Source: Nigrospora sphaerica (lineage: Eukaryota > Ascomycota > Sordariomycetes > Amphisphaeriales > Apiosporaceae). From it: DNA of 64,000 nucleotides. This document shows positions 34,899 through 47,400 of the stretch, one piece after another. The stretch spans positions 2,790,001 through 2,854,000 of the forward strand of contig JAGVVL010000009.1 of the NCBI GenBank assembly GCA_018287875.1. The letters run 5' to 3'. The position numbers and the translations under genes are program-made. How positions within the stretch are numbered: position 1 is the first letter of the stretch; every line of letters starts with the position of its first letter. The notes under the pieces were generated by a model. That model made no database searches and had not been told where the DNA came from. It saw only the letters and a program-made list of their open reading frames with translations.

Positions 34899-35612
34899 TT
34901 AACAGTGCGGAGGCTTACAGGGGAGACCGTAGCTGTAAGTTGTATACACACCAATTGGGCACTCGGAGACCTTTTGGGTGAAGGAGAAGTGTGTGTCGTT
35001 GGTAGAAGTAGCTGGGAGCTGTCAGTGTCGCGGGCGGGCAGCGAGTAGCAGGAATAGCAGCTACTTCGTACCTCCAGATACACAGCGGCCAGCACTAAAG
35101 GTGCAAGGTCCAACATCTATCGTGTACGCATACCCCGGCTCCATGTGGATGGGCGGGAAGGGGGGGAACTTGGTGGAGGGGGGCTGGTTGTTGTAGGTCG
35201 TAGAGGCATCCGGGCAGGCTCCGGGGTCGTACCCGGCGAATAAGAAAGAGCCGCCACCCGAGTAGGCGAAGGATGAGGACTGCAGCTGGTCCTGGCGGGG
35301 GAAAAGGAACTCGAGTGTGCAGTTGGCGTCGGCTCTGTCGGCGGGAATATCGAATGCGAAGATGGAGGATACATCGTTCGGCGTAAAGAGGCCGTGGCAT
35401 TGAGGACCAAAGGCCTTGTCCGGCTGCTGCTGGGAGATATGAGTGATGTAGTGGGGGGCCACATATTCCCCCTCGGTCAGGTAGCCCGGACAGCCGTCGC
35501 GCTTGTTCGGCTTCCACTCGTGGTGGAGGAGCGGGCGCCTGCGGACCAACGAGCCGAAGACGGAGGCCGCGGCCAAAGAGCAGAGGAGGAAAAGGCGCGC
35601 GGCAGCACTCAT
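34899..35612 (-). CDS. Secreted But2-domain protein
   Basis: The product has 217 residues from two exons, 35072-35612 and 34899-35011 (60-nt intron with a CTGAC branch site). Residues 1-20 are a signal peptide, followed by basic residues (RRR, KR). The rest matches the But2 C-terminal domain first described in a ubiquitin-like-3-binding fission-yeast protein: FTPNDVSSIFAFDIPADRA, CTLEFLFPRQDQLQ, HMEPGYAYTIDVGPC, and in the second exon STNDTHFSFTQKVSECPIG. In filamentous fungi these are mostly small secreted proteins of unknown function. Cysteines are conserved at both ends (CPGY and LPCKPPHC). Ignoring the intron would give a false stop soon after residue 180. A TATA-like element lies about 125 nt upstream. 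Confidence 0.9.
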
Positions 35613-35735
35613 ATTTCAAGGCTCGGGAGCAGGCCGGACTGGCAGGGCAGGTCGGGGCAGCGCGAAGAGTAAGAGAGGTGGGATCTGTAGATCCGAGGCC
35701 AGACCTCGCAGCCAGAACAAAGCCATGGGCTCCTA

Positions 35736-35741
35736 CTTATA
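35736..35741 (-). promoter_or_regulatory. TATA-like element of the But2 gene
   Basis: TATAAG on the reverse strand lies about 125 nt upstream of the But2 ATG, nearly the same spacing as in the cutinase gene. Confidence 0.35.
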
Positions 35742-37467
35742 CACCGACGCCCTCGCATGGGCCGGTTTGGGTCCGGGACCGACGACCTAGAGGCATGCCG
35801 GAGAAAACGTCACGAGGAGGTGCGCAGACGGGACACCATAGGATGAAGCAGCCATCCCATCCCTGCTTGGCTTTTGGTGTCACCACATCGTCAACGAGCA
35901 TGCAGCTTCCAAAGACAGGAGACGCCATGGCGCCCCGGGGATCCTGAAAGGTGCGAGAAGCCGCCAATCCATGTCGACGGGGGCGACCATGACCAGCGGT
36001 TTTTATTTGTGGTTGCCCAGGTGGCCACCGGACAGGAAGTGCGCGATGCCGCGGCAGCAAACACAGGCAGGGAAGCAAACTCGTCAACGCCGACCCAGAA
36101 CGAGACGGGCCGAGGAGGGCGTGGCGGCACCGGAGATGGCGGAGCCGGAAGAGAAAACAAAACAGGATGCGCTCGCAGGCGTATGACATCAGAGCCTACC
36201 GCGGCTACCGGGCAAGTGTACAACTCATGTAAGTAAGGGCCTCTCTCCTGTTGAGTGCGTGCTCAAGGAGGGTTTGTCGATGCTGTGCGTGCAACGGCTG
36301 CACCCCTCAGCTCCTCGGGGCTTGGCATCCGGGGGTGATTGATGGAACTATCAATATCTGAACGCTGAGTGGAAGTCGTCAAGCCACAGCGGGTGGCGAC
36401 CGGATGGTACCACTTGGACAGTGTTTTACCGGGTCTCACAACCCGGCCTGGCTATCGGTGCCGGCGGTCCAGACCAGCGAGGGCAGCTGAGGCCGGCCGG
36501 TGTTTGAGCTTGTCGGCTCTGGCTTGGGCAGCACGAGGATTGGGCCGCCGTGTCATGAGATCAGGTGGGTTATGGGATGTGGAGGGGAGGCTGGAGGGTT
36601 GGTTCCCCAAGTAAGTATGTACCTATTGGAACCTGCTGTGTAGTGTCGCTAGCCCTACCTAGGCACCCGGGGCGATACATCGTAGATGATTGGGTCAAGT
36701 TACGTAGATATATTTACATGCGCGGGCTATGCATAAAGAGCAGCCCTCGGCCACCTTTTGGGCCACCAAGCCAGGCCAGCTGCCAATAATATGTGATGAG
36801 ATGACACAGAGTCTCACCCTCTATCCCCATCTAAGTACATCCTAAGCAAGCATCCATTGCCATGTAGGAAGGGTGCTCAAGCTCGGCTGCATAAGTACGT
36901 ACCTACCTACCTTGTGAGTTCCCATTGTGCTGACCTGCCGTATTCCCACTACCGATGTTCCATAGGTATGCTCCCATAAGCAAGCTCAAATTCCCTACCG
37001 TACCTAGGTGGACACAAACAGAGATGCGGTTGCCTGGGGCTGCTTCGTTCAATCCGTCAACGCCAAGCACGGATCGTATGCCGATTTGCTCAAGGGTTCC
37101 TTTAGCCAAGAAGCACTGGCTCGCCACAAGACCAATCACCAGTCTGGCCTTTGATCCTGATCCGGATACGACCCCCCCAATCGGTCCCGTAGAGCGTAGT
37201 AGCCGAGGACAGCGCAGCGCAGCGCAGCACGAAGCGGCCCAGTGTTGGCGGGCACAGCCCATTTGCTGACAGTGTAGATCAGGAGGCTGTACAGGCCTGG
37301 GGGGCCGCGGTGTGACATAACTACAGTAAGTACTCATGGAAGGGTGGGAGGGCCCCCGACTACAAGAAAGCAACAAAGGCCGGGCGGCTGACACTGAAGG
37401 GGAACCATTAGAAAATAATATTAGGAACGCTCAACGCGCACCAAGTCCGTTGTCCTCCGTACTTTCC

Positions 37468-37577
37468 TTCTTCTTCTTCTTCTTCTTCTTCTTCTTCTTC
37501 TTCTTCTTCTTCTTCTTCTTCTTCTTCTTCTTCTTCTTCTTCTTCTTCTTCTCGTCCTCCTCCTCCTCCTCCTCCTC
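37468..37577 (+). repeat. (TTC)28 then (TCC)n microsatellite
   Basis: Twenty-eight uninterrupted TTC units (37468-37551) are followed by TCC units. The tract ends about 20 nt before the ATG of the LITAF-domain gene, so it lies in the 5' leader or core promoter as a pyrimidine-only coding-strand tract. Confidence 0.9.
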
Positions 37578-37598
37578 TGCGTCCCGTCGTGGCGAAAT

Positions 37599-38295
37599 AT
37601 GGAAAAGACGGCAGCGCCTGCGGTCGAGCCGGGCTCGCCCGATGCCGCTGTGTCCCCTCCGAATGTGGCCCAGCCACCCGTCGCCCACACGCCGGACGGC
37701 GCCCGCCAGCCGCGAACCCAGCACAGCGGGCCCATCCCGCAGATGCAAGACAGTGTGAGCCAGCCCGCCCAGTCGCAGCCACAGCCGCAGCCGCCGACGG
37801 CGTACGCCACGCCACTGAACGTAAGTACCCAAGGCCCCTACCGAGCCTCCTACCGAGCCCCCCTCTCTCCCCGTCATCGTACTGAGTCGGCGTGGGGCGC
37901 CCAAGGGGCTGGGAAAGGATCCGGCCACCATCGACTGTCCCTTCTGCAAGCAGCGGACGCGGACGCGCGTCGAAGAACATAGCAGCAGCATGACCGTCAT
38001 CACGGGCATTGGAATCGGTTGTCTCTGCATCTGCCTGGCCTGCCTGCCCTGCATGCTGGGCTGGTTCCAGGACGTCGACCACTTCTGCACCAACTGCAAC
38101 CAGCGCGTCGCCACGGTCGCCGACGGCCGCCCCGCCCAAGCCATCTATCCCCAGGAAAACGTGCCCCAGCAATATTCCATGGGCGCTCCTCATCAGCCCT
38201 ACGACCAAACCCCCACGCAACAACAGCCGCAACAGCAGCAGCAGCAGCAGCCACCGGCCACTCAATCGCCGCCGCCGCCGCAATATACCCAGTAG
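37599..38295 (+). CDS. LITAF-domain zinc-binding membrane protein
   Basis: LITAF (SIMPLE) domains anchor proteins monotopically on endosome/lysosome membranes. Exons are 37599-37820 and 37906-38295; the product has 203 residues. Residues 1-74 are Pro/Gln/Ala-rich. The zinc knuckles are Cys85-Cys88 (IDCPFCKQRT) and Cys135-Cys138 (FCTNCNQRV). Between them is the hydrophobic, Cys-rich membrane-inserting helix (TVITGIGIGCLCICLACLPC). The C-terminus is a Gln/Pro-rich tail with a polyglutamine run. The intron joins TPLN|GLGKDPATIDCP, using an AAG acceptor, which fits the spacing usual for this family. The microsatellites immediately before the start and after the stop are unusual. Confidence 0.9.
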
Positions 38296-38317
38296 CCGAA
38301 TCGGTCATGACTCCTAG

Positions 38318-38363
<46 letters not shown>
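38318..38363 (+). repeat. (AC)n(AG)n compound microsatellite
   Basis: About seven AC units pass directly into about fifteen AG units, starting roughly 20 nt after the LITAF gene stop codon and so probably transcribed in its 3' UTR. Confidence 0.85.
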
Positions 38364-38365
<2 letters not shown>

Positions 38366-38502
38366 GTTAGGAGGGGATCAGAGGGCGTCGCAGGAGGTCA
38401 GAGGGAGTCGCAGGAGATCACATGGGCGCTGCAGGGGATCCAGGCTTCTCTTCTATTCCCTCGCCGAGGGATCAATACCCACCTTGTTTTTCTCATTACG
38501 TG

Positions 38503-38537
38503 CCTAGGTAGGCAGGCAGGTAGGTAGGTAGGTAGGT
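38503..38537 (+). repeat. TAGG/CAGG tetranucleotide repeat
   Basis: CCTAGGTA followed by GGCAGGCAGG and about five TAGG units. It is the longest perfect instance of the TAGGTA word that recurs across the spacers of this window. Confidence 0.8.
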
Positions 38538-39261
38538 GTTAATCATCATAGCCGCTTCTTGTCGTTCGCGCAATGCCGGCCTATACCTTAGGACTTCTCA
38601 TGCGCGCCGAATCAGCCAATACGGCCCGGACTCAGAAGGGCGGCCAGTGGTCACTGCGGTGCAGGTGTACGGCAATGTACTAAGTACGGAGCACATATGA
38701 GGGCGTTACCCCAAGTATTTTGAATTAGGCGATAAGCAGGCTGAGTGATGGAGGGGTACAGGGTAGGGGCGCCCTGATTTCGTCTCTAGACTTTGTAGTG
38801 GCAGGTACAAGGTTCCACTGATGCGCATCTGGATGCGGGGCAATTCTCCGGTGGGTTCCATCAACTCGGACGGTACGGCGCGGGGGCCCCGTTGCAAGGT
38901 AGGTCGCTTACCGAATTGGGCAGCATGGCAGGGGGAGACGCGGAGGCGTGAAGCATCATCGTCTCTCTTTCCCAAGAATGCATGATGACGATGTCAAACC
39001 CTTGTACACCACCATGTTGGATGGCTGCGTGCACGCAAGGGGAGGCTGCCAAGTCAATCCCAACCACCCTGTCGATCCGTCTCGGTAAGAGAGAGGTACA
39101 TACTTCTTAGGTAGGTGGTAATCTATGGAGGTGATAGGTACTTGGATGGATGTCGCTAACATGCACACGTTCGCCCCGCTCCCCAAACCCCGCGAAAAAA
39201 AAGTCCCTCCCTCACCCTCCTCTACGGGGCCACTATCCGGGTGAGAGAGGGGTTAGAGAGG

Positions 39262-39309
39262 TAGGGAGGGAGGGAGGGAGAAAGTAGGGAGGGAAGGGGA
39301 GGAAGAGCA
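39262..39309 (+). repeat. Purine-only tract upstream of the aldo-keto reductase gene
   Basis: A GGGA-rich purine tract, broken only by single T residues, lies about 105-150 nt upstream of the ATG at 39414. Confidence 0.6.
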
Positions 39310-39413
39310 ATAAAGGTACAGACAGTTCCATCCCACGAAAACGACCGCCAGTACACGAACACGCCATCTCTCAACCAGGCCCATCTCAGGTACCTCGTGC
39401 GCCAGCATCCGTC

Positions 39414-40678
39414 ATGGCGCCCGACTTGCCCCCCGGCCTCGAGGCATCCCTCGCCCAGTCCAAGTGTGAGTACCGCCAGCTTGGCCGGAGCGGACTGAGG
39501 GTCTCGGTGCCCATCTTCGGATGCATGAGCTTCGGCGACGCCAGGGCGCAGGAATGGGCCATCGAAGAAGAAGAGGTATGGATGGAGCTGCCCCTCGGCC
39601 GGCTCGCTTTGCCTTGGCTTCCATGCTCACATGCGACGACAGGCGCTTCCCCTGCTCAAGGCGGCCTACGACCGTGGCTTGAACACGTGGGACACGGCCA
39701 ACATCTACTCGCAGGGCGCCAGCGAGGTCATCGTCGGCAAGGCGCTCAAGAAGTACGCCATCCCGCGCGAAAAGGTCGTGATCCTGACCAAGTGTTTCTG
39801 GGGCGTCGGCGAACAGCCCGATGTACGCCACCCCCTGCAGCGCGAAGCCTTTGAGAGCTCCAAGGACTACGTGAACCAGCACGCCCTCTCGCGGACCGCC
39901 ATCTTCAACCAGGTGCACGCCTCGCTCCGCCGCCTCGACACCGACTACATCGACCTATTGCAGATCCACCGCTTCGACTACAAGACGCCGCTGGAGGAGA
40001 CGATGAAGGCCCTGCACGATCTGGTCGAGTCGGGCAAGGTGCGCTACCTCGGCGCCTCCTCCATGTGGGCCGTCAACTTTGCCCGCATGCAGTTTGTTGC
40101 CGAGAAGAACGGTTGTGAGTGAGCCCTCGGCCTCCCCGGCGGGCCCGCCGCCGGCCTGGAACCCCCTGCTTGCCCGCCGAGCCCGCTCTGCTGACACGCC
40201 GCCACGCCCCTCTCGTCCCCTGGCAGGGACCAAGTTTGTATCGATGCAGAACCACTACAACCTGCTGTACCGCGAGGAGGAACGCGAGATGATCCGCTTC
40301 TGCAACGACACGGGTGTGGGCATCATTCCCTGGGCCCCTCTCTGCCGCGGCCATCTCGCCCGTTCGCCCGCCCTCTTCGGCTCTACCGGTCGTAGCAAGA
40401 TCGAGAAGAACACGTCGCCGGGGTCGCACGGCACCGTCGAGCCCGACCTAACCATCATCCGGCGCGTCGAGGAGATTGCCGAGAAGCGAGGCTGGCACCG
40501 CATGAGTCACGTCGCGCTGGCCTGGATCAACAAGCGGGTGACGAGCCCCATCATCGGCTTCTCGACCGTGGCCCGACTCGACGAGGCCATTGCGGCGCGG
40601 GGGAAGATATTGACCGACGACGAGGAGAAGTATCTCGAGGAGCTGTACCAGCCCAAGCAGATTGCCGGCCACACGTAG
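39414..40678 (+). CDS. Aldo-keto reductase
   Basis: Aldo-keto reductases reduce carbonyls with NADPH in the cytosol. Exons are 39414-39575, 39643-40114 and 40227-40678; the product has 361 residues. It begins [22 protein letters not shown]. The catalytic tetrad is visible as Asp and Tyr in [15 protein letters not shown], Lys in VILTKCFWG and His in [25 protein letters not shown] near the C-terminus is the cofactor phosphate-binding region. It belongs to the branch that includes versiconal hemiacetal acetate reductase and yeast AAD-like enzymes. There is no surrounding biosynthetic cluster, so the substrate is unknown. Confidence 0.94.
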
Positions 40679-41112
40679 GTGCTATTTGGTTGGGTGGGCT
40701 AAGTATTTGCGTGAGTAGATGGGTACCTCTGGGAGATGTAGGCGCGTATTGGTGCCAGCTGAAGAAGCCTGATGGACACACGGGGTCCCCCGTCGACCCC
40801 GTGTGGTGGTGCCCTGCTGTTTTATGGCCTAGGTCGAGGGGAACAAACAAAGAAGAACTGCGCGATAGCAAATCCTGCAACACGCATCGAACAGGTTGCT
40901 GCCGTTGGTTTGTTCCCAAAGAGCTCGGGAGCAGCTGGCCCAGCGCGCGTGACCGGGAAATAGACATCTATATGAAGTACCCATATCCTTCTTCTCGACC
41001 TACTGAGGGCTTCTGGACGTTTTGCCCCTTCTCGCTGCCCTGTGGCGGCCAACGGCTTCCCCCGGGCATGCACCCTGCCGCCATGTCAGGCCCGTCGTCT
41101 ATTTTCCGTTCA
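40679..41112. other. Convergent 3' spacer
   Basis: This 434-nt spacer lies between the convergent reductase and transporter genes. No supported feature. Confidence 0.55.
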
Positions 41113-42574
41113 TCATTGTGCAATGCCGCCCGTTCCTTCCGGCAACACCACCTCCTTGCCGCTTTCGGTGTCCGAAAAATACTTCTGCTCGGGCTGCTCG
41201 GGCTGGTTCGCTAGCCACTTTCTCAGAGGGATTGTCGCCAGGCTGCTCAGGGCCACCTGTACGCACTGGAAGAAAACCATGGGCAGGCACATCTTGGTCA
41301 TGTCGGCCTTGGGGACGCCGACAAACATGATGGCTATGAGCGGCATCCCGAGGGCCGGGGACTTGGCCGGGACGCAGAAAGCGGCAGCGACGACGTCCTT
41401 GAGGCCCAGCCAGGCAATGGAACCCACGATGGCTGCGAACATCCACGCGACGAAGAGGCCGGCCGACAGTGAAACCACAAAGGCAATACTGCCAGCCGAG
41501 AGCGTAGCAAACGACCCGTTGGCGAAGGCGCTGTCGTAGGCGGACCATATGAGGACGAGGAGTGCGAAGGACGCAAGCTTCTTCAGGCCCCAGTCGTTCA
41601 TGACCTTGCCCATCATCCTCGGCGCGCACCAGAGGATTGACTGCCCAAGAACCTTGGGGGCAAAAGAACGGTCAGCACGACGACGTATTCAAGGCAGGGC
41701 GAAATGGGGGCTCGGAAAGGAAACCCACGAGAGGGAGGAATAGTGTGAGACCGAATTGGGCCAAGACCTTTCCGAAAATGTCACCATAGCTGGCGGTGGA
41801 GCCGGCGGCGAGCATCCGGGTGTACCACACATTCCTCGACGAGTAGAGCTGGATCAGCGAGGTCGAGATGACGGGCCCCAGTATGTTGCCGATGACGGAC
41901 TGTGTCAGAGACATGGCGGTATTCCCTTTCGCCTTGCCCGTCATGATGGTGTTGAACGAGAAGCTGGCGGTCTAATTAGAGGCTGTGGTCATGTACAAAG
42001 GAAGGCGTAGACAAAGGGGGAGGGGGCAGGCTCCGTACGCTGTAGGCAAGCATCCCAGAACGACCAACCCATTCAGAAGGGCCGGGTCGAGAAAGTGTTT
42101 GTTGGTGGCCACAGCAGCGACCACACCCAGAGTGGTTGCTGAAGTAACGAGGAACGACATGACCTGGGTGAAAAGATGGCACCGCCAGGCCTTGAGGCTC
42201 GACACGAGGTCCTTGGTCGGAATGGTGCAGCCGTTGACGAAGAATATAACAGCAATGGTGGCGGTGTCTACGACGCTGCTCTTGAGGTCCTGCCCTCGCG
42301 TGGCCACCTGGACCCGGGAGGAGAACAGGATGATGATAAGGAGCGCAATAAGGAACCATTGGTCTAGGAGGGCGTTGCCGGCCAGTGCTGCCAGTCGTGA
42401 CGGACCCAACGACTGCTTCCGGTCGGTCATCTTCTCTGCCGGGGTTATTTCTTCTGTGCTCACGGGCATGGCTGGGAACGGAGCGAAGCTCTGGAAGCGC
42501 ACCGGCGAAATTCCGCAGTTGTGGTCGATGATTTCCCAACACACACGGCATGGCGAAGACCGGGACGAAGACAT
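41113..42574 (-). CDS. SBF-like transporter, SLC10A7/RCH1 family
   Basis: This is a multispanning protein of the sodium/bile-acid symporter-like family that includes yeast YMR034C and Candida Rch1, which affect cellular calcium homeostasis. In transcript order the exons are 42039-42574, 41729-41963 and 41113-41652, giving 436 residues from the outermost ATG. An internal ATG at 42469 (MPVSTEEITP, 401 residues) fits the usual N-terminus better. DQWFLIALLIIILFSS is the first helix. CLPTAFSFNTIMTGKAKGN crosses the first intron and GNILGPVISTSLIQL follows. FCVPAKSPALGMPLIAIMF near the C-terminus matches the family's discontinuous-helix motif. The third exon starts VLGQSILWCAP. Confidence 0.88.
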
Positions 42575-44448
42575 CTTATACACCGGGGTCCCTATGGAGC
42601 GCTCCGCCTCGTACCGACCGAGCGCGAACGGTAAGCGGCTCTAAACGAAGCAAGCAAAAGAAAAAACATGAGTTCGTGCTACACCTGTGTAAAGCAAGCC
42701 CCAAGTGATGCGTGGATGATGGTGTCCTGGGCGTTGGAACTGATGGTGTCTTGGCAAACCTGCGAGGCTTTTCTACTCGCAGCCACGCCACCGGTTGGCG
42801 AGACGGTTTCACGGCGCCAGCACGCAACGAAAATGATCCGAGAACCCATCTGGGGATGATACAGAGAAGCCGATGGGCCCACCACCTCCCGGCCGGAGGG
42901 GGCGACGCTGTACTCAGCGTCGGGCCTTGACGGCTGCTTCTTTCTGCGTCTCGTTACAGCTTTTGGAATTCGCAAGCGACGGTACTTTGGAGAGAACGAA
43001 GGTTGCGTACCAGCTTGCACCGAGCAGTCTCGGTGTGGCAAGATTTTCTCCTGGCCAGGGGTCCAGCGCCGGTGTGAGCCCCTGGCCCCCCAGATGCCGT
43101 CGCTCCGTGTACCGGTCCAAACCTTTTGGGGGCGTTGGACGCTTCCGCATCGCCTTCTTGCACCCAGTTCCTGTTAGTAAACACAAAAAAGCGTCACTGA
43201 GTCAAGCAGGCCGCCTTTGGAGTGTCGGTATACTTGCGGGTGAGACGGCATCGCCTGAGGGGAGTTCCCGTCTTCCCCGTGCTTCACCGTCGTGGCGTTA
43301 ACGACGACGGGACCGCATCACTTCGGCCCATGTTGCACAGGCCGAGAGCGCTGCGTCGGAATACGTACCGTACCCGTGGAATATTCGGGAAGTGGTTTCC
43401 CTTTTCCCACCCTCGCGGGCAGCCTGTACCTCCCGGAGAGCCACCGTCGTCCCTTCTTCCCCGAAACCCTTCCGGAGCTTCCAAGCCGTTTTGAAGACCA
43501 CCATCCCCGTGACTACCAAGAGTGCCCCCGTAGCGGCGCGTACACAGGTGCACACACGTCGGCGCATTGTCGCCCAGGATCTCTCCCGGGCCACTGGGGC
43601 GGTAGCGTCACAGCCGTAGATACGCTTCATGCGGCACAACATGGCGGTTACAGGCGTCGGTAGTGGTGACGCCGAGCCCGGCTATTGCCTCTTTCGGATT
43701 CTTCTTAGCATTTCCTCTCTCGCGCCTCCCGAGCCTGTCATACGCCTATCGCCGCCCCTTGGCTCAAGGAGCACCACAGTAGAACCATCCCTTTGCCGAT
43801 TCTTCCGATCGCTCACCCCTACATTGGCGCTGTCCGCCGCCGCCGCCGCCGTGTCGCGCAGCATTATCGCTTGTCCGTTGCCTCAAGCTTTTCCTGTGTT
43901 AGGATTTCGCACTCTCTCTCGTGTCGTAGTGCCACTTCGGCCGCCGGGCATCTGGTACGAGAGGACGGAGAGAGCGCGCGGAACCGCACTGGCAGATTGT
44001 CGTGCTAACGTCATCTCGCCTTGCTGTTCATGTCCAACCCCGCCCCTCCCAGTTCCCCAAGTGCTACGAGAAGCCCTCGGAGGAAACCCGTCTCGAGACG
44101 TACTGCGTGAATCATCGAGGAGCGCGGCACCCTTTGTGAAGGTCTCATGGTCATATTCGTCATTCGTTGGCGTAGTGCTCACAACTAAGGCCGAAAACGA
44201 ACATGGGCGCCGCCGGCCTTTGTGGCGGTCTTCAAACCAACTATGTACGCCAATCGGCCCACCTTGAACCTCGTTTTCCCCCGTGACGACAAGGAGCGGT
44301 AGTTCAGCAGCTTACGTGGCCCCACCAGCAGCCACAGAGTGCGGCGGAGAGAACAAAAGCATTCTGAAGAGGGCTACTGTGTGTTGTGGACGCCGTTTGG
44401 CCGTGTCACTATGTGCCGGGCATAGAAAACAGCCTCGAAGCCCCACAC
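42575..44448. other. Gene-poor spacer
   Basis: This 1.9 kb lies between two reverse-strand genes. Reverse frames at 43682-43864 and 43883-44182 have plausible hydrophilic composition but no recognisable domain or joining signal. Confidence 0.45.
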
Positions 44449-47400
44449 TCACTCAAAATAACCGTCGGTATCGTCGTCGCTCAGCCCTTGCGCATCCTCG
44501 GCGATGCCCCGAGCGCCACCCCCCGTCTTGGAAGTCCTTGAACGAATGTATTTGCCATCCGCTCGCAGCGAGGCGTACATCTCAGGACATACGACCATGG
44601 GGAGGTGGTCATCACTCGTTCGTATGTGCTCCTCGTTATTCTGCATGCACCTCTTCATCATGCACAGCTGCCGGCCGGCAACCCACCAGACGAAAACCCC
44701 CTTGTAAAATTTTTTGAACAGCGCCGAGGCTTTCAGCAAGGACCACGTCGAGTAGTCGTTCTGGAGGCCGCCACGAAGCAAGACCTGTCCGAGTGTGCCT
44801 GTTGGCTTTGACGGTTGAATAGAGAGGAACCTGTCGTACATTCCCGCTACCCTGCTCTCAAAAGAAGAATCGGGATCCCGAGCGAGCCACTCCTGGTGCA
44901 GGGTTTCCAAATCTGTCTCGAGTTGATGGAGAATGGGTGCCACTCTGGGGTTCTTGTCTCCGATTTCCGCCCAGATGTTGGCAAGCCTGGCCAAGTCAGC
45001 ATCCCAAGGCACTGGCGGCTCAGTACCATCGACGGGCTTATGTAGCCGGGCCAATTCTCTATCGACGACGGGGAGGAGAACGCCAAACTTGAGGTGGTCA
45101 ACTATGTGCTTGAAGGGCTGGGCACCATTGTATGAATCAAACTTGTACGCAGGCATTGGAGGTACCGGACCCCGACCAAGCAGTGGCTTGTAAAAGCGAG
45201 CCCAGTCATCGGACGAGAATTCAAAGCCCTGCTTGGCCTGGTCGACTAGGTCGGACAAAAGACTGCTTAGCCGAACAGCATCTTTGCTTCCAATCGAGCC
45301 CTGTTTGTAACACAACTTCTCTTTGAAACTGGTACAAGTGCCGAGTAATTTAGGTTTCATGTTGAACAGGAGAGTCAGCTCAAAAAACTTGGGGCTTGCC
45401 TGGTCGCCATATTGCTGACAAAGGTCTCGGTACGTCTGGGTCTGTTTCAACAGAACCCCCTCCTTGAACAAGTCAGGGCGCGGGGAGATGACGGCATTCT
45501 CGAAATTGGTGACAATGTCCTGGTGCCAGCAGATCCACGCCTTGTCCCCATCGTAGTCGCCCCCCGAAAGTTTGTCGGCCAGCGCAGCATGTCCCTTCTT
45601 TGGGAAGATGACAACGTCCTTGAGAGAGCCGAGTTCCGGCTTAAAGACTGCCTTCACCCTCTGGATGTCGCTTGGGAAATGGGCGGGCGACCGGGCGACG
45701 AGGACATCCATACCGTGAACAAACGTTTCGCAAAACCCGGTTTGCTCGTCTTTGAAACTGGAAGAAAAGCCGAGATGAATCTCGTTCTCCTTGAGGACCC
45801 CTAGAAAGTCCACCACCATAAATGCCGAAGTTGAACAACCAATACGAATGTTCATCCGCTTTTTGGTTTCTTCACACTTTGCTCGACGTGCCTTTAGCGA
45901 CAGCTCCGACAATAGTTGTAGCCGCTTAGGTTCAAACCCGGCATCGAGTAAGACGCCCATCTGGTCGTCGCTTTGCTTAGGGAAGCCGCCCACGTAGGGA
46001 ATAGGGCCCTCCCGACGGCGGCTTCCGGTGTTTTCCTGTGCCCAGAGACGGAAGAGAAGAGGGTCTCCCATAGCTTTCCTCTGTTCTTCGATGGCTCCTT
46101 CGAGGGATTGCTGCAGCAGGTCACCTATGACACTGGGGTTAGCATAGGTAGTCGGTGCTGTCCGCTTCGGGTGGTACAAGAGATAACTTGGGTGGGGGCT
46201 GGCGTGATTGATCATGTCCGGAGGAGCTCCGCCATTTGCTCGCTTACCGATACAGGTCCTCATCTTCTCCTTGTCCTTGGCCCTATCCTCTAGGATCTCA
46301 AGGAACTGTGTGTTCAGATAGGCTGGCTTGAGCGGACCGACCTGCAATGCTGTTTAGCTTTAGCAGACAATCTTTGTCGATTGCTTACCGTCTCGAGGAC
46401 CTCGACAGTCCGGTGTTCCTTGTCAACTAAATCGCACTGCCATTTCCGTTGCGATGGATATACTTCAATCCAATCCTTAGGCCTATCTGTCGTGTCACGG
46501 ATCCAGAAGCCTTTCGCACTACCAATTCGGCCCTGGAAGCCCGTGGGGACTTCTGCTAGGCCCAGGTGGTCGCGTATCTTTCTCGCTACCGAGACCGAGA
46601 CCCGACCAATGCCGTCGTTCATGATATTCTTGGACCCGGACTCGGATAGCCTGTCGCTTCTCCGATTTTTGATCTCTCTCTTGTCGAGCACAATGGTTGG
46701 CTGGGTCCGGCTGAGGCCCAATGAAAAGCGGGAGCAGAGCTTCATAATCGGCTGCTCCTGGTTTTCAGAAACCTGCAAGAGCCATTCTGCTAGCTCATGT
46801 CTGCTCATTTTGATGTGGCGGGGGCGCTCGGTTGTCCCTAATGCAGCCTGGCCCGCCTTGGAAACGAAGCCATTGCCGTCCTGAGCGAACAGGTAAAGAC
46901 GGTTTTTACCAAGGGCCTCTGAAGAGGTCTCAAAGGCATTTGAACATGCGCTGCCTGCCTTTTTGGTCTTCCTGCCGTCGACTTCGCGGACAAAAAAGGC
47001 CGCCCACGTCCGACCGAGGAAATTGTGTGGCTTGTTGATCAGCCAGCCTTTCACGACGAGCGAGGTTTCTACCTCGAGAGACTTCATGCTGGGCGGATTC
47101 GTAATCGATTCAAGCGCGGGGACGATGAGCTCGACAAACCTGTCAGAGCCAAAGCGGCGGTCCAGCCTATGAGGAAGGTCGAGTCGCGGAGGTTTCAGAC
47201 GCAGCTTGAACGGTGGCCACTTTTGGGGGCGGTACACAAGCGACGCACTGAAGGTCGGAACCTGGCGGGAAGGCCCGGATCCAGGCTTAACTCCCGCGGC
47301 CCATGCGGCGGAATGACAGGCTTCGGGTAGGGTATGCGACTGCAGCTCATCATGTTCGGCGAGCGCACGCCAGAAAACATTCTGATCGCACCATTCTTTG

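Larger units (their letters stand above)
35613..37598. other. Intergenic with microsatellite
   Basis: This 2 kb lies between divergent genes. It ends in the TTC microsatellite and contains GTACGTACCTACCTACC around 36896-36912. No gene is supported. Confidence 0.5.
38296..39413. other. Intergenic, repeat-rich
   Basis: This 1.1 kb holds dinucleotide, TAGG and purine tracts (listed separately) and no supported gene. Confidence 0.55.

Noticed and set aside
37408..38283. Reverse frame with a long poly-Glu or poly-Lys run
   Set aside because: The runs are antisense readings of the TTC/TCC microsatellite, and the rest is antisense to the LITAF gene.
43682..44182. Two hydrophilic reverse-strand frames in the 42.6-44.4 kb spacer
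   Set aside because: Neither has a domain. The first is closed by a stop just upstream, and no convincing splice pair joins them.
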